NCBI RefSeq assembly: GCF_036203305.1
Contig: NZ_CP108131.1
Coordinates: forward strand, 3,410,001-3,474,000
Source: Streptomyces sp. NBC_00190
Lineage (GTDB): Bacteria > Actinomycetota > Actinomycetes > Streptomycetales > Streptomycetaceae
DNA: 64,000 nt
Reading direction: 5' to 3'
The position numbers were made by a program, and so were the translations under genes. The first letter of the stretch is position 1. Each line of letters starts with the position of its first letter. Below, piece after piece: positions 17,554-27,170 of the stretch. The notes under the pieces were generated by a model. It worked only from the letters and a program-made list of their open reading frames with translations, was not told the origin of the DNA and searched no databases.

Positions 17554-18999
17554 GTGAGCGCCAACCGCCCGGCAGCCGTCGTCGTACTCGCAGCGGGTGA
17601 AGGCACCCGCATGAAGTCGGCCACTCCCAAGGTCCTGCACGAGATCTGCGGGCGCTCGCTCGTCGGTCACGTCGTCGCCGCCTCCCGTGAGCTGGACCCC
17701 GCGCACCTCGTCGTGGTCGTCGGGCACGCCCGGGAGCAGGTCACCGCGCACCTCGGCGCGATCGACGCCGGAGTGCGCACGGCCGTCCAGTACGAGCAGA
17801 ACGGCACCGGCCACGCCGTCCGGATGGCCCTCGAAGAGCTCGGCGGGGTCGTCGACGGCACCGTGATCGTCGTCTGCGGCGACACCCCGCTGCTGACCGG
17901 CGAGACCCTCAAGCAGCTCGCGGCGACGCACGAGGCCGACGGCAACGCCGTCACCGTGCTCACCGCCGAGGTGCCGGACTCCACCGGCTACGGGCGCATC
18001 GTCCGGGACGCCGGCGGCGCCGTGACCGCCATCGTCGAGCACAAGGACGCCACCGACACCCAGCGCGCCATCCGCGAGATCAACTCCGGCGTCTTCGCCT
18101 TCGACGGCGCCCTGCTCGCCGACGCGCTCGGCAAGGTGCGCACCGACAACAGCCAGGGCGAGGAGTACCTCACCGACGTGCTGGGGATCCTGCGCGAGGC
18201 CGGCCACCGCGTCGGCGCGGCCGTCGGCAGCGACCACCGCCAGATCCTGGGCATCAACAACCGCGTCCAGCTCGCCGAGGCCCGTGCCCTGCTGAACGCG
18301 CGGCTGCTGGAGCAGGCCATGCTCGCGGGTGTGACGGTCGTGGATCCGGCCAGCACGTCTCTGGACGTCACCGTCACCTTCGGGCAGGACGCCCTCATCC
18401 ACCCGGGGACGCAGCTCCTCGGCTCCACCCACATCGCCGAGGGGGCCGAGGTCGGCCCGAACACCCGGCTGAAGGACACCCGGGTGGGCCAGGGCGCGCG
18501 CGTGGACAACACGGTGGCGGACGGTGCCGTCATCGGCGAGCTGGCTTCCGTGGGTCCGTTCGCGTACCTGCGTCCGGGGACGACCCTCGGCACGAAGGCC
18601 AAGGCCGGTACGTACGTGGAGATGAAGAACGCGACGATCGGCGAGGGCACCAAGGTGCCGCACCTGTCGTACGTGGGCGACGCGACGATCGGCGAGTACA
18701 CGAACATCGGCGCGGCGAGCGTCTTCGTGAACTACGACGGTGAGCACAAGCACCACACCACCGTCGGCTCACACTGCAAGACGGGCTCGGACAACATGTT
18801 TGTGGCGCCCGTCACCATCGGGGACGGCGCCTACACGGCCGCCGGGTCCGTGATCACGAAGGACGTTCCGCCCGGTGCGCTGGCCGTGGCCCGTGGCCAG
18901 CAGCGGAATATCGAGGGCTGGGTGGCCCGCAAGCGTCCGGGAAGCGCTGCCGCGACGGCGGCCCAGTCGGCGGTCCAGGTGGACTCCGACAGCCGTTGA
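17554..18999 (+). CDS. glmU: Bifunctional GlmU: GlcNAc-1-P uridyltransferase / GlcN-1-P acetyltransferase
   Basis: 481 residues. It makes UDP-GlcNAc from glucosamine-1-phosphate, acetyl-CoA and UTP in the cytosol for peptidoglycan and wall polymers. The N-terminal pyrophosphorylase half has LAAGEGTRMKSATPK, EQNGTGHAV and GDTPLL. From about residue 255 a left-handed beta-helix follows with the acetyltransferase segment KAKAGTYVEMKNATIGEGTK and HLSYVGDATIGEYTNIGAAS. The usual start is GTG 17554, because translation from further upstream would read through the tRNA. Spacing to prs is 134 bases, as in other streptomycetes, linking amino-sugar and PRPP supply. The C-terminal 25 residues are Ala-rich and variable. 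Confidence 0.97.
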   Translation: MSANRPAAVVVLAAGEGTRMKSATPKVLHEICGRSLVGHVVAASRELDPAHLVVVVGHAREQVTAHLGAIDAGVRTAVQYEQNGTGHAVRMALEELGGVVDGTVIVVCGDTPLLTGETLKQLAATHEADGNAVTVLTAEVPDSTGYGRIVRDAGGAVTAIVEHKDATDTQRAIREINSGVFAFDGALLADALGKVRTDNSQGEEYLTDVLGILREAGHRVGAAVGSDHRQILGINNRVQLAEARALLNARLLEQAMLAGVTVVDPASTSLDVTVTFGQDALIHPGTQLLGSTHIAEGAEVGPNTRLKDTRVGQGARVDNTVADGAVIGELASVGPFAYLRPGTTLGTKAKAGTYVEMKNATIGEGTKVPHLSYVGDATIGEYTNIGAASVFVNYDGEHKHHTTVGSHCKTGSDNMFVAPVTIGDGAYTAAGSVITKDVPPGALAVARGQQRNIEGWVARKRPGSAAATAAQSAVQVDSDSR

Positions 19000-19133
19000 G
19001 GTGAACTGACCGGAAACGGGTACGCCTGGGACGGCGTACCGTGATAGGTGCACGCAATTCGGCTGGCTCACCGTGTGCGGGACGGACGCACGCGGGGGCG
19101 AGCAGCTTTCAACACGTCTGAGGAGACAGTGCT

Positions 19134-20111
19134 GTGACCGGGATCAAGACGACCGGCGAGAAGAAGCTGATGCTCTTCTCCGGCCGCGCCCACCCCGAGC
19201 TGGCCGAGGAGGTCGCGCACCAGCTGGGAGTCGGCCTCGTGCCGACCAAGGCTTTCGACTTCGCGAACGGTGAGATCTACGTCCGCTTCCAGGAGTCGGC
19301 TCGTGGCGCGGACTGCTTCCTGATCCAGAGCCACACGGCTCCGATCAACAAGTGGATCATGGAGCAGCTGATCATGATCGACGCGCTGAAGCGCGCGTCG
19401 GCGCGCTCCATCACCGTGATCATCCCCTCCTACGGGTACGCCCGCCAGGACAAGAAGCACAAGGGCCGCGAGCCGATCTCGGCCCGCCTGGTCGCGGACC
19501 TGCTGAAGACCTCGGGTGCGGACCGCATCCTGACGGTCGACCTGCACACCGACCAGATCCAGGGCTTCTTCGACGGCCCGGTGGACCACCTGTCGGCCCT
19601 GAACGTCCTCGCGGACTACGTGGGCGCCAAGGTGGACCGTACGAAGCTGACGATCGTCTCCCCGGACGCCGGCCGCGTGCGTGTCGCCGACCGCTGGTGC
19701 GACCGCCTGGACGCGCCGCTGGCGATCGTGCACAAGCGCCGTGACAAGGACGTCGCCAACCAGGTGACCGTCCACGAGGTCGTCGGTGAGGTCAAGGGCC
19801 GCGTCTGCGTCCTGGTCGACGACATGATCGACACGGGTGGCACCATCTGTGCCGCGGCCGACGCGCTGTTCGCGCACGGTGCCGAGGACGTCATCGTGAC
19901 GGCCACGCACGGCATCCTGTCGGGCCCGGCCGCCGACCGTCTGAAGAACTCCAAGGTCAGCGAGTTCGTCTTCACGAACACCCTGCCGGACCCGTCCGAC
20001 CTGGAGCTCGACAAGATCACGGTGCTGTCGATCGCCCCGATGATCGCGCGCGCGGTGCGCGAGGTCTTCGAGGACGGCTCGGTCACGAGCCTGTTCGAAG
20101 AGCAGCAGTAG
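19134..20111 (+). CDS. prs: Ribose-phosphate pyrophosphokinase
   Basis: 325-residue PRPP synthetase. It transfers pyrophosphate from ATP to ribose-5-phosphate to give PRPP for nucleotide, His and Trp synthesis. Recognisable are the N-terminal FSGRAHPELAEEVA, the catalytic flexible-loop Lys/Arg in YGYARQDKKHKGREPISARL, the metal-binding HTDQIQGFFD and the PRPP-binding VLVDDMIDTGGTI. GTG 19134 has AGGAG 8 bases upstream. A rho-independent terminator follows the stop. Length and motifs are those of class I enzymes. Confidence 0.97.
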   Translation: MTGIKTTGEKKLMLFSGRAHPELAEEVAHQLGVGLVPTKAFDFANGEIYVRFQESARGADCFLIQSHTAPINKWIMEQLIMIDALKRASARSITVIIPSYGYARQDKKHKGREPISARLVADLLKTSGADRILTVDLHTDQIQGFFDGPVDHLSALNVLADYVGAKVDRTKLTIVSPDAGRVRVADRWCDRLDAPLAIVHKRRDKDVANQVTVHEVVGEVKGRVCVLVDDMIDTGGTICAAADALFAHGAEDVIVTATHGILSGPAADRLKNSKVSEFVFTNTLPDPSDLELDKITVLSIAPMIARAVREVFEDGSVTSLFEEQQ

Positions 20112-20115
20112 GCGT

Positions 20116-20146
20116 CACAGCAGATCCTTATGCTGTGATCATTTTT
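20116..20146 (+). terminator. Rho-independent terminator of prs
   Basis: CACAGCA at 20116-20122 pairs with TGCTGTG at 20131-20137 and is followed by ATCATTTTT. It is the only classical U-tract terminator seen in this stretch. Confidence 0.85.
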
Positions 20147-20201
20147 GTGGGCGGCCTCCCCGCCGGGTAGACTCATGAAGTTGCTCGGCGAGGGAGGCCG
20201 C
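20145..20201 (+). promoter_or_regulatory. Promoter and overlapping hairpin upstream of rplY
   Basis: TTGTGG (20145-20150) and TAGACT (20168-20173) are separated by exactly 17 bases, a good vegetative promoter. The spacer is also the left arm of a 15/16-bp near-perfect inverted repeat (20151-20165 with 20186-20201, one bulge). The transcript would start near 20180, inside the loop. Confidence 0.65.
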
Positions 20202-20302
20202 ACTTTCATGTGCGGGCACTCCGTTATCGACGCGCTCTTCGTAGCAGGCCGTTCCGGCCGGGTGACTGCCGTCCTTTTTCCGTCACCCCACGAGGAGTGA
20301 GC

Positions 20303-20887
20303 ATGTCCGAGGTCAAGCTTTCCGCCAAGCTCCGTGATTCCTTCGGCAAGGGCTCTGCCCGCCAGGCCCGTCGTGACGCCCTGACCCCGGGTGTCATCTA
20401 CGGCCACGGCACCGACCCGAAGCACGTCAACGTCGACGCCCACGCGCTGCAGCTGGCGCTGCGCACCCCGAACGTCCTGATCTCCCTGGACATCGCGGGC
20501 GGCGGCACCGAGCTGGTCATCCCGAAGGCCGTGCAGAAGCACCCCCTGAAGCGCTCGATCTCCCACGTCGACTTCCTGATCGTCAAGAAGGGCGAGAAGG
20601 TCACCGTCGACGTCGCGATCGTCACCGAGGGCGAGCTGGCCGCCGGCGGCAACATGCTGGAGACCCTCCAGAACACCATCTCCGTCGAGGCCGAGGCCAC
20701 CCACATCCCGACCGAGGTCACCGTCTCGATCGCGGGCCTGGAGGCCGGCGCCACCATCCACGCCTCCGACCTGGTCCTGCCGGCCGGCACCACCCTGGCC
20801 GTCGACGGCGACATCGCCGTCCTGCAGGTCGTCTCCCCGCAGGCCGAGGAGCCGGCCGCCGAGGAGACCGAGGGCGCCGAGGCCTGA
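20303..20887 (+). CDS. rplY: 50S ribosomal protein L25 / general stress protein Ctc
   Basis: 194 residues. L25-type protein that binds 5S rRNA, in the long Ctc form with an extra C-terminal beta domain. It starts MSEVKLSAKLRDSFGKG, and L25 motifs LTPGVIYGHG, the HPLKRSISHVDFL segment and the Ctc domain (VEAEATHIPTEVTVSI) are visible. The acidic tail ends EEPAAEETEGAEA. ATG 20303 has GAGGAG 8 bases upstream. It has its own promoter after the prs terminator and lies upstream of pth, the common bacterial order. Confidence 0.96.
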   Translation: MSEVKLSAKLRDSFGKGSARQARRDALTPGVIYGHGTDPKHVNVDAHALQLALRTPNVLISLDIAGGGTELVIPKAVQKHPLKRSISHVDFLIVKKGEKVTVDVAIVTEGELAAGGNMLETLQNTISVEAEATHIPTEVTVSIAGLEAGATIHASDLVLPAGTTLAVDGDIAVLQVVSPQAEEPAAEETEGAEA

Positions 20888-20919
20888 GCCTCGCCCTCTC
20901 CCCTCAGCAGTTGCTGACC

Positions 20920-20956
20920 GACCGCCGTCCGGCTCCACTGGAGCGGGACGGCGGTC
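20920..20956 (+). terminator. Hairpin between rplY and pth
   Basis: A near-continuous stem pairs GACCGCCGTCC (20920-20930) with 20946-20956 and continues through GCTCC/GGAGC around an ACT loop. It ends 30 bases before pth and could terminate or attenuate read-through. Confidence 0.75.
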
Positions 20957-20986
20957 GTGTTTCGCCCAGGACCTAAGGAGCTTTTG

Positions 20987-21577
20987 ATGTCGGACGACAC
21001 GGCGCCCTGGCTGATCGTCGGCCTCGGCAATCCGGGGCCGGAGTACGCGGGCAACCGCCACAACATCGGTTTCATGGTGGCCGACCTGCTGGCGGAGCGG
21101 ATCCGCGGGAAGTTCAAGGCGCACAAGGCCCGGGCGCAGGTGGTGGAGGGTCGCATGGGCCCGCCGGGGCCGGCCAATCGGCGGGTGGTGCTGGCCAAGC
21201 CGATGACGTACATGAACCTGTCGGGCGGGCCGGTGACGGCGTTGCGTGACTTCTACAAGGTGCCGGTGGAGCGGATCGTCGCGATCCATGACGAGCTCGA
21301 CATCGACTACCCGACGCTGCGTCTGAAGCTGGGTGGCGGGGACAACGGTCACAACGGTCTGAAGTCGATGACGAAGTCGATGGGTCCGGACTACCACCGG
21401 GTGCGCTGCGGTATCGGCCGGCCGCCGGGCCGGATGCAGGTGGCGGACTTCGTGCTGAAGGACTTCTCCTCGACGGAGCGCAAGGAGCTGGACTGGTTCG
21501 TGGACCGGGCGGCGGATTCCGTGGAGTGCCTGATCCAGGAGGGCCTGGAGCGGGCCCAGTCCACCTACAACTCCTGA
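20987..21577 (+). CDS. pth: Peptidyl-tRNA hydrolase
   Basis: 196 residues. It frees tRNA from peptidyl-tRNAs dropped by the ribosome. Conserved pieces are [21 protein letters not shown] with the catalytic His in [17 protein letters not shown], the Asp in IHDELDI, and [13 protein letters not shown] 20987 is preceded by AAGGAG at 7 bases. Full family length, intact. Confidence 0.97.
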   Translation: MSDDTAPWLIVGLGNPGPEYAGNRHNIGFMVADLLAERIRGKFKAHKARAQVVEGRMGPPGPANRRVVLAKPMTYMNLSGGPVTALRDFYKVPVERIVAIHDELDIDYPTLRLKLGGGDNGHNGLKSMTKSMGPDYHRVRCGIGRPPGRMQVADFVLKDFSSTERKELDWFVDRAADSVECLIQEGLERAQSTYNS

Positions 21578-21580
21578 GGG

Positions 21581-22168
21581 CTACAGCTCGTCGAGCCCGT
21601 CGAAGTCGATTTCAGCGGCGAAGGGCCGGTCGACGCTGAACGGCTTGGTGTGGATCCCCTGGCAGACGTAGGCGCGTGTGTGGGGGTCCAGCTCGTAGAC
21701 GTACACGACCGGCTCGATCGCTTCGTCGCCCTCGATCTTGACGATCCAGTAGTTCGGGATGCCGGCAGCGGCGTACTTGTGCAGTTTGGTCTTGGTGTCC
21801 CGAGCCTCGGACTCGGGCGAGACCACTTCGACTGCGAGCAGGACGTCGGCGGCGTAGAAGTGGGTCTGCATGGGGCTCGTGCAGGCTTCTCGCCGCACGA
21901 CTGAGATGTCCGGTTCGGGCCCGTTGCGCTTGTCGATCACCACGGTCATCTCTCGCGCGACCCTCGTGTGCCGGGGGGCAGTCAGCCGCAGCCGGGTGAC
22001 AAGGAAGTCGATCAGATCGGAGTGGATGAAGCGTTGCGGACTCACGAAGACCAGGCTCCCGTCGATCAGCTCTGTGTGTCGCGGGAGGTCCGGCAGCGTC
22101 AGCAGGTCGTCCACCGTGTACCCGTCCAACGGCGGCCTTGACCAGTCGTGTACGGGCTCGGCAGTCAT
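21581..22168 (-). CDS. Uma2/DUF820-type restriction-endonuclease-fold protein
   Basis: 195 residues of the Uma2 family, a PD-(D/E)XK nuclease fold of unknown biological role that occurs in many copies in streptomycetes. The fold's acidic and Lys positions are visible in EPDISVVRR, then LAVEVVSPESEARDTKTKLH and the family signature KYAAAGIPNYWIV. ATG 22168 follows GGGAG at 6 bases; upstream in-frame ATGs are weaker. It sits alone, converging on pth with 3 bases between stops and following the ppc terminator. Confidence 0.88.
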   Translation of the reverse strand: MTAEPVHDWSRPPLDGYTVDDLLTLPDLPRHTELIDGSLVFVSPQRFIHSDLIDFLVTRLRLTAPRHTRVAREMTVVIDKRNGPEPDISVVRREACTSPMQTHFYAADVLLAVEVVSPESEARDTKTKLHKYAAAGIPNYWIVKIEGDEAIEPVVYVYELDPHTRAYVCQGIHTKPFSVDRPFAAEIDFDGLDEL

Positions 22169-22215
22169 GGTTGCTCCCATGGACGGCATTCTGATCCTGG
22201 GAACCCACGGTAGCG

Positions 22216-22265
22216 CCCGGTATCCGCGTCCGTCATCACAAAGGGTGACGGACACGGATACCGGG
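22216..22265 (-). terminator. Terminator of ppc
   Basis: 20-base arms (22216-22235 and 22246-22265) pair with a single mismatch around a 10-base loop, directly after the ppc stop. Confidence 0.85.
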
Positions 22266-22273
22266 GCGCCGCG

Positions 22274-25042
22274 TCAGCCGGTGTTGCGCAGGCCGGCCGC
22301 GACGCCGTTGACGGTGAGCAGCAGGGCGCGGGCGAGGAGCGGGTCGGGCTCCTCGCCGCGGGCGGCGGCGGCGCGCTGGCGGGCGAGCAGGGACACCTGG
22401 AGGTAGGAGATGGGGTCGAGGTAGGCGTCGCGTACGGCGAAGGTCTGCTGGAGCACCGGGTGGGAGTCCAGGAGCTTCTCGCCGCCGGTGATGCGCAGGA
22501 CCTCGCGGACGGTGAGCTCGTGCTCGGCCTCGATGCGGGCGAAGACGTGCTTGAGGTCGTCCGGTACGAGGGTGTCGACGTAGTGGCGGGCGATCCGCAG
22601 GTCGGTCTTGGCCAGCGTCATCTCGACGTTGGACAGGAAGTTGCGGAAGAAGTGCCACCGCTCGCCCATTTCGGCGAGGACGTCTCCTTGGCCGGCTTCG
22701 CGCAGGGCCTTGAGGCCGGAGCCGACTCCGTACCAGCCGGGGACGATCTGGCGGGACTGGGTCCAGCCGAAGACCCACGGGATGGCGCGCAGGCCGTCGA
22801 GGCCGGCGCCGGAGTCGGGGCGGCGGGAGGGGCGGGAGCCGAGGTGGAGGTCAGCGAGCTGGTCGACCGGGGTCGCGGCGAAGAAGTACGAGGGGAGGTC
22901 CGGGTCCTCGACGAGTTCGCGGTAGGCGGCGTGCGCGGCGTCGGAGACGGTGTCCATGGCCGCGTCCCAGCGGGCGAGGGCCTCGTCGGACTGGCGGGGC
23001 GCGGTGTGCAGGGCGGAGGCCTGCAGGGTGGCCGCGACGGTCAGTTCGAGGTTCTCGCGGGCGAGGGAGGGGACGAGGTACTTGTCGGAGATGACCTCGC
23101 CCTGTTCGGTGACCTTGATCTCGCCTTCGAGGGTGCCCCAGGGCTGGGCGAGGATCGCGTCGTGGGAGGGGCCGCCGCCGCGGCCGACGGTGCCGCCGCG
23201 GCCGTGAAAGAGGCGCAGGCGCACCCCGTAGCGGTGGGCGACGTCGCGGAGCCGGCGCTGGGCGCGGTGGATCTCCCACTGGCTGGTGGTGATGCCGCCG
23301 AACTTGGAGGAGTCGGAGTAGCCGAGCATGACCTCCTGGACGTCGCCCCGGAGGGAGACCAGGCGCCGGTAGGAGGGGTCGGCGAGCATCTCGTCGAGGA
23401 TGACGTCGGCGGCGCGCAGCTCGTCGGTGGTCTCCAGGAGCGGGACGATGCCGATCTTGGCCCAGCCGGCGTGGAGGTCGAGGAGACCGGCCTCGCGGGC
23501 GAGGACGGCGGCGGCGAAGACGTCGTCGGCGCCCTGGCACATCGAGATGATGTAGGACTCGATGACCTCGGGGCCGAACTTCTCGAAGGCGTCCTTGATG
23601 GCGAAGAAGACGCCGAGGGTCTTGTGGCCGGCCGCGTCGAGGGGCGCCGGGGTGGGGGCCAGCGGGCGGCGGGAGCGGAGTTCCTTGGCGAGGAGCTTGC
23701 CGCGGTAGTCGCGCGGCATGTCCGCGTAGCGCCAGGACTCCTCGCCGAGCCGGTCGAAGAGCTGGCCGAGGGCGTGGTGGTGGGCGTCGGCGTGTTCGCG
23801 CACGTCCATGGTGGCGAGCTGGAGGCCGAAGGCGGCCAGCGTGCGGATGGTGCGGTCCATGCGGCCGTCGGCGAACAGGGCGCCGCGGTGTTCGCGCAGG
23901 GAGGTCTGGATGAGGGTGAGGTCGGTGAGGAGCTCGGCGGTGCCGAGGTAGTCGCGGCCTTCCTCGTGCGGGGTGCCCTTGGCGAGGCGTTCGCGGGTGT
24001 TGACGAGCTTCTGACGGACGCAGGTCGCCTTGAGGCGGTACGGCTCCTCGGCGTTCAGCCGCTTGTAGCGCGGGCTGATCTCGGGGAGACGCTCCAGGTC
24101 TGCCTGGAGGGAGGCGAGGAGCTCCTCGGTGGCGCCGGTGTAGCGGATCGAGTTCGACAGCAGCCCGCGCAGGAAGTCGACGAGTTCGAGGGCGTCGGTG
24201 ATGCCGTGCTCGTGCTGGAGGATCAGCACGTCGCGGGTGACGTCGGGGGTGACGTTGGGGTTGCCGTCCCGGTCGCCGCCGATCCAGGTGCCGAAGGTGA
24301 GGGGGCGGGTGCCGGCGGGGAGTTCGACGCCGACGCGCTGGAGTTCGGCGGCGAGGTCTTCGAGGACGTCGCCGACGGCGCCGGCGTGCAGCTCGTCGAG
24401 GTAGTAGATGGCGTTGCGGGCCTCGTCGGCGGGCTCTGGGCGGACGACACGCAGTTCGTCGGTCTGCCAGACGAGGTCGATGTTCTCGGCGAGGCGCAGG
24501 TCGTGGCGGCGGCGGTCGCCGGCGCCGGTGACGGGCTCCTCCAGGAGGGCGGCGATGCGGCGCAGCTTGCCCAGGACGCTGCGGCGGGCCGCCTCGGTGG
24601 GGTGCGCCGTGAAGACGGGGCGGACGTTGAGGTTCTTGACCGTCTCGCGCAGGTGCGCGGGGTCGGCGTCCTTGAGCATGTCGGCGGTGCGGGCGAGGAG
24701 CCCGCCTTCGGCGGCGCGGTGGGCGCGCAGTTCCTTGCCGCGGTGCACCTGCTCGGTGACGTTGGCGAGGTGGAAGTAGGTGGAGAAGGCGCGCACGAGC
24801 TTGGCGGCGGTCTCCAGGTCGGTGTCGCCGAGGAGGGCGGCGGCTGCCTCGCCGTCGGTGCGGGTGAGGGCACGGACGCGTTCGACGAGGTCGAGGAGGT
24901 CCTGGCCTTCCTGGCGGACGAGGGTCTCCCCGAGGAGGTCGCCGAGGCGGCGGATGTCCGCCCGCAGCTCCGCGTTGGCGGTGGCGGTGGCGGCCGGGGT
25001 GACGGGGGCCTGGCCCTGGGGGGCCTGGTCAGCACTGCTCAC
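22274..25042 (-). CDS. ppc: Phosphoenolpyruvate carboxylase
   Basis: 922 residues. Anaplerotic carboxylation of PEP to oxaloacetate. Active-site segments are [12 protein letters not shown] (catalytic His), [15 protein letters not shown], and [17 protein letters not shown]; the C-terminus ends LRNTG, as in other PEPCs, where the last residues line the allosteric aspartate site. GTG 25042 has AAGGAG 9 bases upstream. The N-terminal 25 residues are Ala/Pro-rich and variable. Monocistronic, with its own terminator, and divergent from the desaturase operon. Confidence 0.97.
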   Translation of the reverse strand: MSSADQAPQGQAPVTPAATATANAELRADIRRLGDLLGETLVRQEGQDLLDLVERVRALTRTDGEAAAALLGDTDLETAAKLVRAFSTYFHLANVTEQVHRGKELRAHRAAEGGLLARTADMLKDADPAHLRETVKNLNVRPVFTAHPTEAARRSVLGKLRRIAALLEEPVTGAGDRRRHDLRLAENIDLVWQTDELRVVRPEPADEARNAIYYLDELHAGAVGDVLEDLAAELQRVGVELPAGTRPLTFGTWIGGDRDGNPNVTPDVTRDVLILQHEHGITDALELVDFLRGLLSNSIRYTGATEELLASLQADLERLPEISPRYKRLNAEEPYRLKATCVRQKLVNTRERLAKGTPHEEGRDYLGTAELLTDLTLIQTSLREHRGALFADGRMDRTIRTLAAFGLQLATMDVREHADAHHHALGQLFDRLGEESWRYADMPRDYRGKLLAKELRSRRPLAPTPAPLDAAGHKTLGVFFAIKDAFEKFGPEVIESYIISMCQGADDVFAAAVLAREAGLLDLHAGWAKIGIVPLLETTDELRAADVILDEMLADPSYRRLVSLRGDVQEVMLGYSDSSKFGGITTSQWEIHRAQRRLRDVAHRYGVRLRLFHGRGGTVGRGGGPSHDAILAQPWGTLEGEIKVTEQGEVISDKYLVPSLARENLELTVAATLQASALHTAPRQSDEALARWDAAMDTVSDAAHAAYRELVEDPDLPSYFFAATPVDQLADLHLGSRPSRRPDSGAGLDGLRAIPWVFGWTQSRQIVPGWYGVGSGLKALREAGQGDVLAEMGERWHFFRNFLSNVEMTLAKTDLRIARHYVDTLVPDDLKHVFARIEAEHELTVREVLRITGGEKLLDSHPVLQQTFAVRDAYLDPISYLQVSLLARQRAAAARGEEPDPLLARALLLTVNGVAAGLRNTG

Positions 25043-25420
25043 AGGTGCGGCTCCTTGCAGTGTTCGAGCGCTACTGGGCGGTGGGCTCCCGGCCGTGCGC
25101 GGCGTCGCCGCTCCTGAGGTGCGCAGCTCGGGCTGCCCGTGCGGACCGCGCTGTCCGACGGGACCAGGATAGGTGTCCGAGGCGCGTGCCTGGGCAAATG
25201 TCTCAGCAGGCGGCTGGTGAACCGCTCGCGGCGCGCTCTTGTGTGGTAACCGGGGCGCCTCGTTGCGGTCACTTCGCCGCCGTCCGGCCGTCCCGGCCGC
25301 GCTCCTGTTGCCTCGGGCCCGCCCTTTGCCATACTTACGATGCCGTAGGTTACGGGTCCGTAGGGTCCGCGATCAGGCTTCCTTGCTCCTCACCCTCTCC
25401 TCACCCCCCAGGGGACACCT
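25043..25420. promoter_or_regulatory. Divergent control region with tandem 15-bp operator repeats
   Basis: The 378-bp gap between ppc and the desaturase holds no credible gene. Near the desaturase are a promoter-like TTGCCT (25308-25313), a 16-base spacer and CATACT (25330-25335). Immediately after it are two back-to-back 15-base units, TTACGATGCCGTAGG (25335-25349) and TTACGGGTCCGTAGG (25350-25364), each containing an inverted TACG/CGTA core. They are placed to block transcription and are the best candidates for binding by the co-transcribed TetR protein. Confidence 0.65.
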
Positions 25421-26419
25421 ATGACCATCAGTCCCGATCTGGCCGAGGACGTCGCCGCGTCCTCCGGCACGTCCACGCCGTCCGCGTCGTCCGTGCCTTC
25501 CGCGACGCTCGGCGGCGAGAACAAGCGTTCCATCGAGCAGATCGCCCTCCTGCTGTTCATCACCGTTCCCTTCCTGGCGCTGCTGGCGGCGGTTCCGCTG
25601 GCCTGGGGCTGGGGGGTGAGCTGGCTGGACCTCGGCCTGATGGTCTTCATGTACTTCCTGGCCTGCCACGGGATCACGATCGGCTTCCACCGTTACTTCA
25701 CGCACGGTTCCTTCAAGGCGAAGCGGCCGCTGCGGATCGTTCTCGCCGTGATGGGTTCGATGGCGGTGGAGGGCCCGCTGGTGCGCTGGGTGGCGGACCA
25801 CCGCAAGCACCACAAGTACTCGGACCACGAGGGCGACCCGCATTCGCCGTGGCGGTTCGGCGAGACGCTGCCGGCGCTGATGAAGGGCCTGTGGTGGGCG
25901 CACATCGGCTGGCTCTTCGACGAGGAGCAGACCGATCAGCAGAAGTACGCCCCTGACCTGATCAAGGATCCGGCGATCCGGCGCATCTCGCGGGACTTCA
26001 TCTTCTGGACGATGGTGTCGCTGGCGATCCCGCCGCTGGTGGGCGGTCTGGTGACGATGTCCTGGTGGGGTGCGTTCACGGCGTTCTTCTGGGGCTCGCT
26101 GGTGCGTGTCGCGCTGCTGCACCACGTGACGTGGTCGATCAACTCGATCTGCCACGCGGTGGGCAAGCGGCCGTTCAAGTCCCGGGACCGCTCGGGCAAC
26201 GTGTGGTGGCTGGCGGTGCTGTCCTGCGGGGAGTCCTGGCACAACCTGCACCACGCCGACCCGACGTCGGCCCGGCACGGGGTGCTGCGCGGCCAGGTCG
26301 ACTCCAGTGCCCGGCTGATCCGCTGGTTCGAGCAGCTGGGCTGGGCCACGGACGTGCGCTGGCCCTCGCAGGGCCGCATCGACGCCCGGCGCAGGGAAAA
26401 CGAACCGAACGCGGCATGA
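25421..26419 (+). CDS. Membrane acyl-CoA/fatty acid desaturase
   Basis: 332 residues. Delta-9-type membrane di-iron desaturase that introduces a cis double bond into acyl chains for membrane fluidity. The three His boxes are HRYFTH, HRKHH and HNLHH, in SCD/DesA3-like spacing, with membrane spans around residues 38-62, 66-86, 184-206 and 212-228. ATG 25421 has AGGGGA at 5 bases. Its stop overlaps the TetR start (ATGA), so the two are translationally coupled, and the upstream tandem operator suggests feedback control. Confidence 0.92.
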   Translation: MTISPDLAEDVAASSGTSTPSASSVPSATLGGENKRSIEQIALLLFITVPFLALLAAVPLAWGWGVSWLDLGLMVFMYFLACHGITIGFHRYFTHGSFKAKRPLRIVLAVMGSMAVEGPLVRWVADHRKHHKYSDHEGDPHSPWRFGETLPALMKGLWWAHIGWLFDEEQTDQQKYAPDLIKDPAIRRISRDFIFWTMVSLAIPPLVGGLVTMSWWGAFTAFFWGSLVRVALLHHVTWSINSICHAVGKRPFKSRDRSGNVWWLAVLSCGESWHNLHHADPTSARHGVLRGQVDSSARLIRWFEQLGWATDVRWPSQGRIDARRRENEPNAA

Positions 26420-27090
26420 TGGGGGGTGTGGCGATCGACGGCGGTAATTCCAGCAGCGACAAGCCCAGGCGTGGCCGCCGGGTGAGGATGACGGGCGCGG
26501 AGCGGCGCCAGCAGCTGCTGGACATCGGCCGGACCCTGTTCGCGGAGAAGGGTTTCGAAGGCACCTCGGTGGAGGAGATCGCGGCGAAGGCCGGGGTGTC
26601 CAAGCCTGTGGTGTACGAGCACTTCGGGGGCAAGGAGGGGCTCTACGCGGTCGTCGTGGACCGGGAGATGCGCCAGCTGCTGGACGGGGTGACGGGCGCG
26701 CTGACGGCAGGGCATCCGCGGGAACTGCTGGAGCAGGCGGCGTTCGCGCTGCTGGACTACATCGAGTCCTACACGGACGGCTTCCGGATCCTCGTACGTG
26801 ACTCCCCGGTCGCGCAGTCGACGGGCACCTTCGCCTCGCTGATCAGTGACATCGCCACGCAGGTGGAGGACATCCTGGGCCTGGAGTTCAAGGCCCGGGG
26901 CTTCGACCCGAAGCTGGCCCCGCTGTACGCGCAGGCGCTGGTGGGAATGGTGGCGCTGACGGGGCAGTGGTGGCTGGACGTCCGCCGCCCGAAGAAGGCC
27001 GAGGTGGCGGCGCACCTGGTGAACCTGGCCTGGCACGGGCTGGACGGGCTGGAGTCGAAGCCGCAGCTGGTGGGCCGGCGCAAGAGCTGA
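26416..27090 (+). CDS. TetR-family regulator coupled to desaturase
   Basis: About 224 residues. A disordered basic N-terminus precedes the TetR helix-turn-helix (AERRQQLLDIGRTLFAEKGF ... VEEIAAKAGVSKPVVYEHFG) at about residues 27-75. The ligand domain has QWWLDVRRPKKAEVAAHLVN near the C-terminus. ATG 26416 overlaps the desaturase stop; ATG 26419 or GTG 26428 are alternatives. It probably binds the tandem TTACGNNNCCGTAGG sites upstream of the operon and senses an acyl ligand (inference from operon structure and family). Confidence 0.9.
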   Translation: MMGGVAIDGGNSSSDKPRRGRRVRMTGAERRQQLLDIGRTLFAEKGFEGTSVEEIAAKAGVSKPVVYEHFGGKEGLYAVVVDREMRQLLDGVTGALTAGHPRELLEQAAFALLDYIESYTDGFRILVRDSPVAQSTGTFASLISDIATQVEDILGLEFKARGFDPKLAPLYAQALVGMVALTGQWWLDVRRPKKAEVAAHLVNLAWHGLDGLESKPQLVGRRKS

Positions 27091-27112
27091 GCCGCGTACC
27101 GTACGCGGCCCT

Positions 27113-27162
27113 GTACGACGGCGCCCCGCCACCGGATCTCCGGTGGCGGGGCGCCGTCGTAC
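27113..27162. terminator. Bidirectional terminator, perfect 24-bp stem
   Basis: 27113-27136 and 27139-27162 are perfect inverted copies separated by two bases, between the convergent TetR and VOC genes. A second 9-bp hairpin lies at 27091-27109. Confidence 0.9.
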
Positions 27163-27170
27163 GGCCGGCG

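Noticed and set aside
22460..25117. 885-codon plus-strand frame opposite ppc
   Set aside because: Gly/Glu/Val-rich shadow of PEP carboxylase, whose active-site motifs are on the minus strand.
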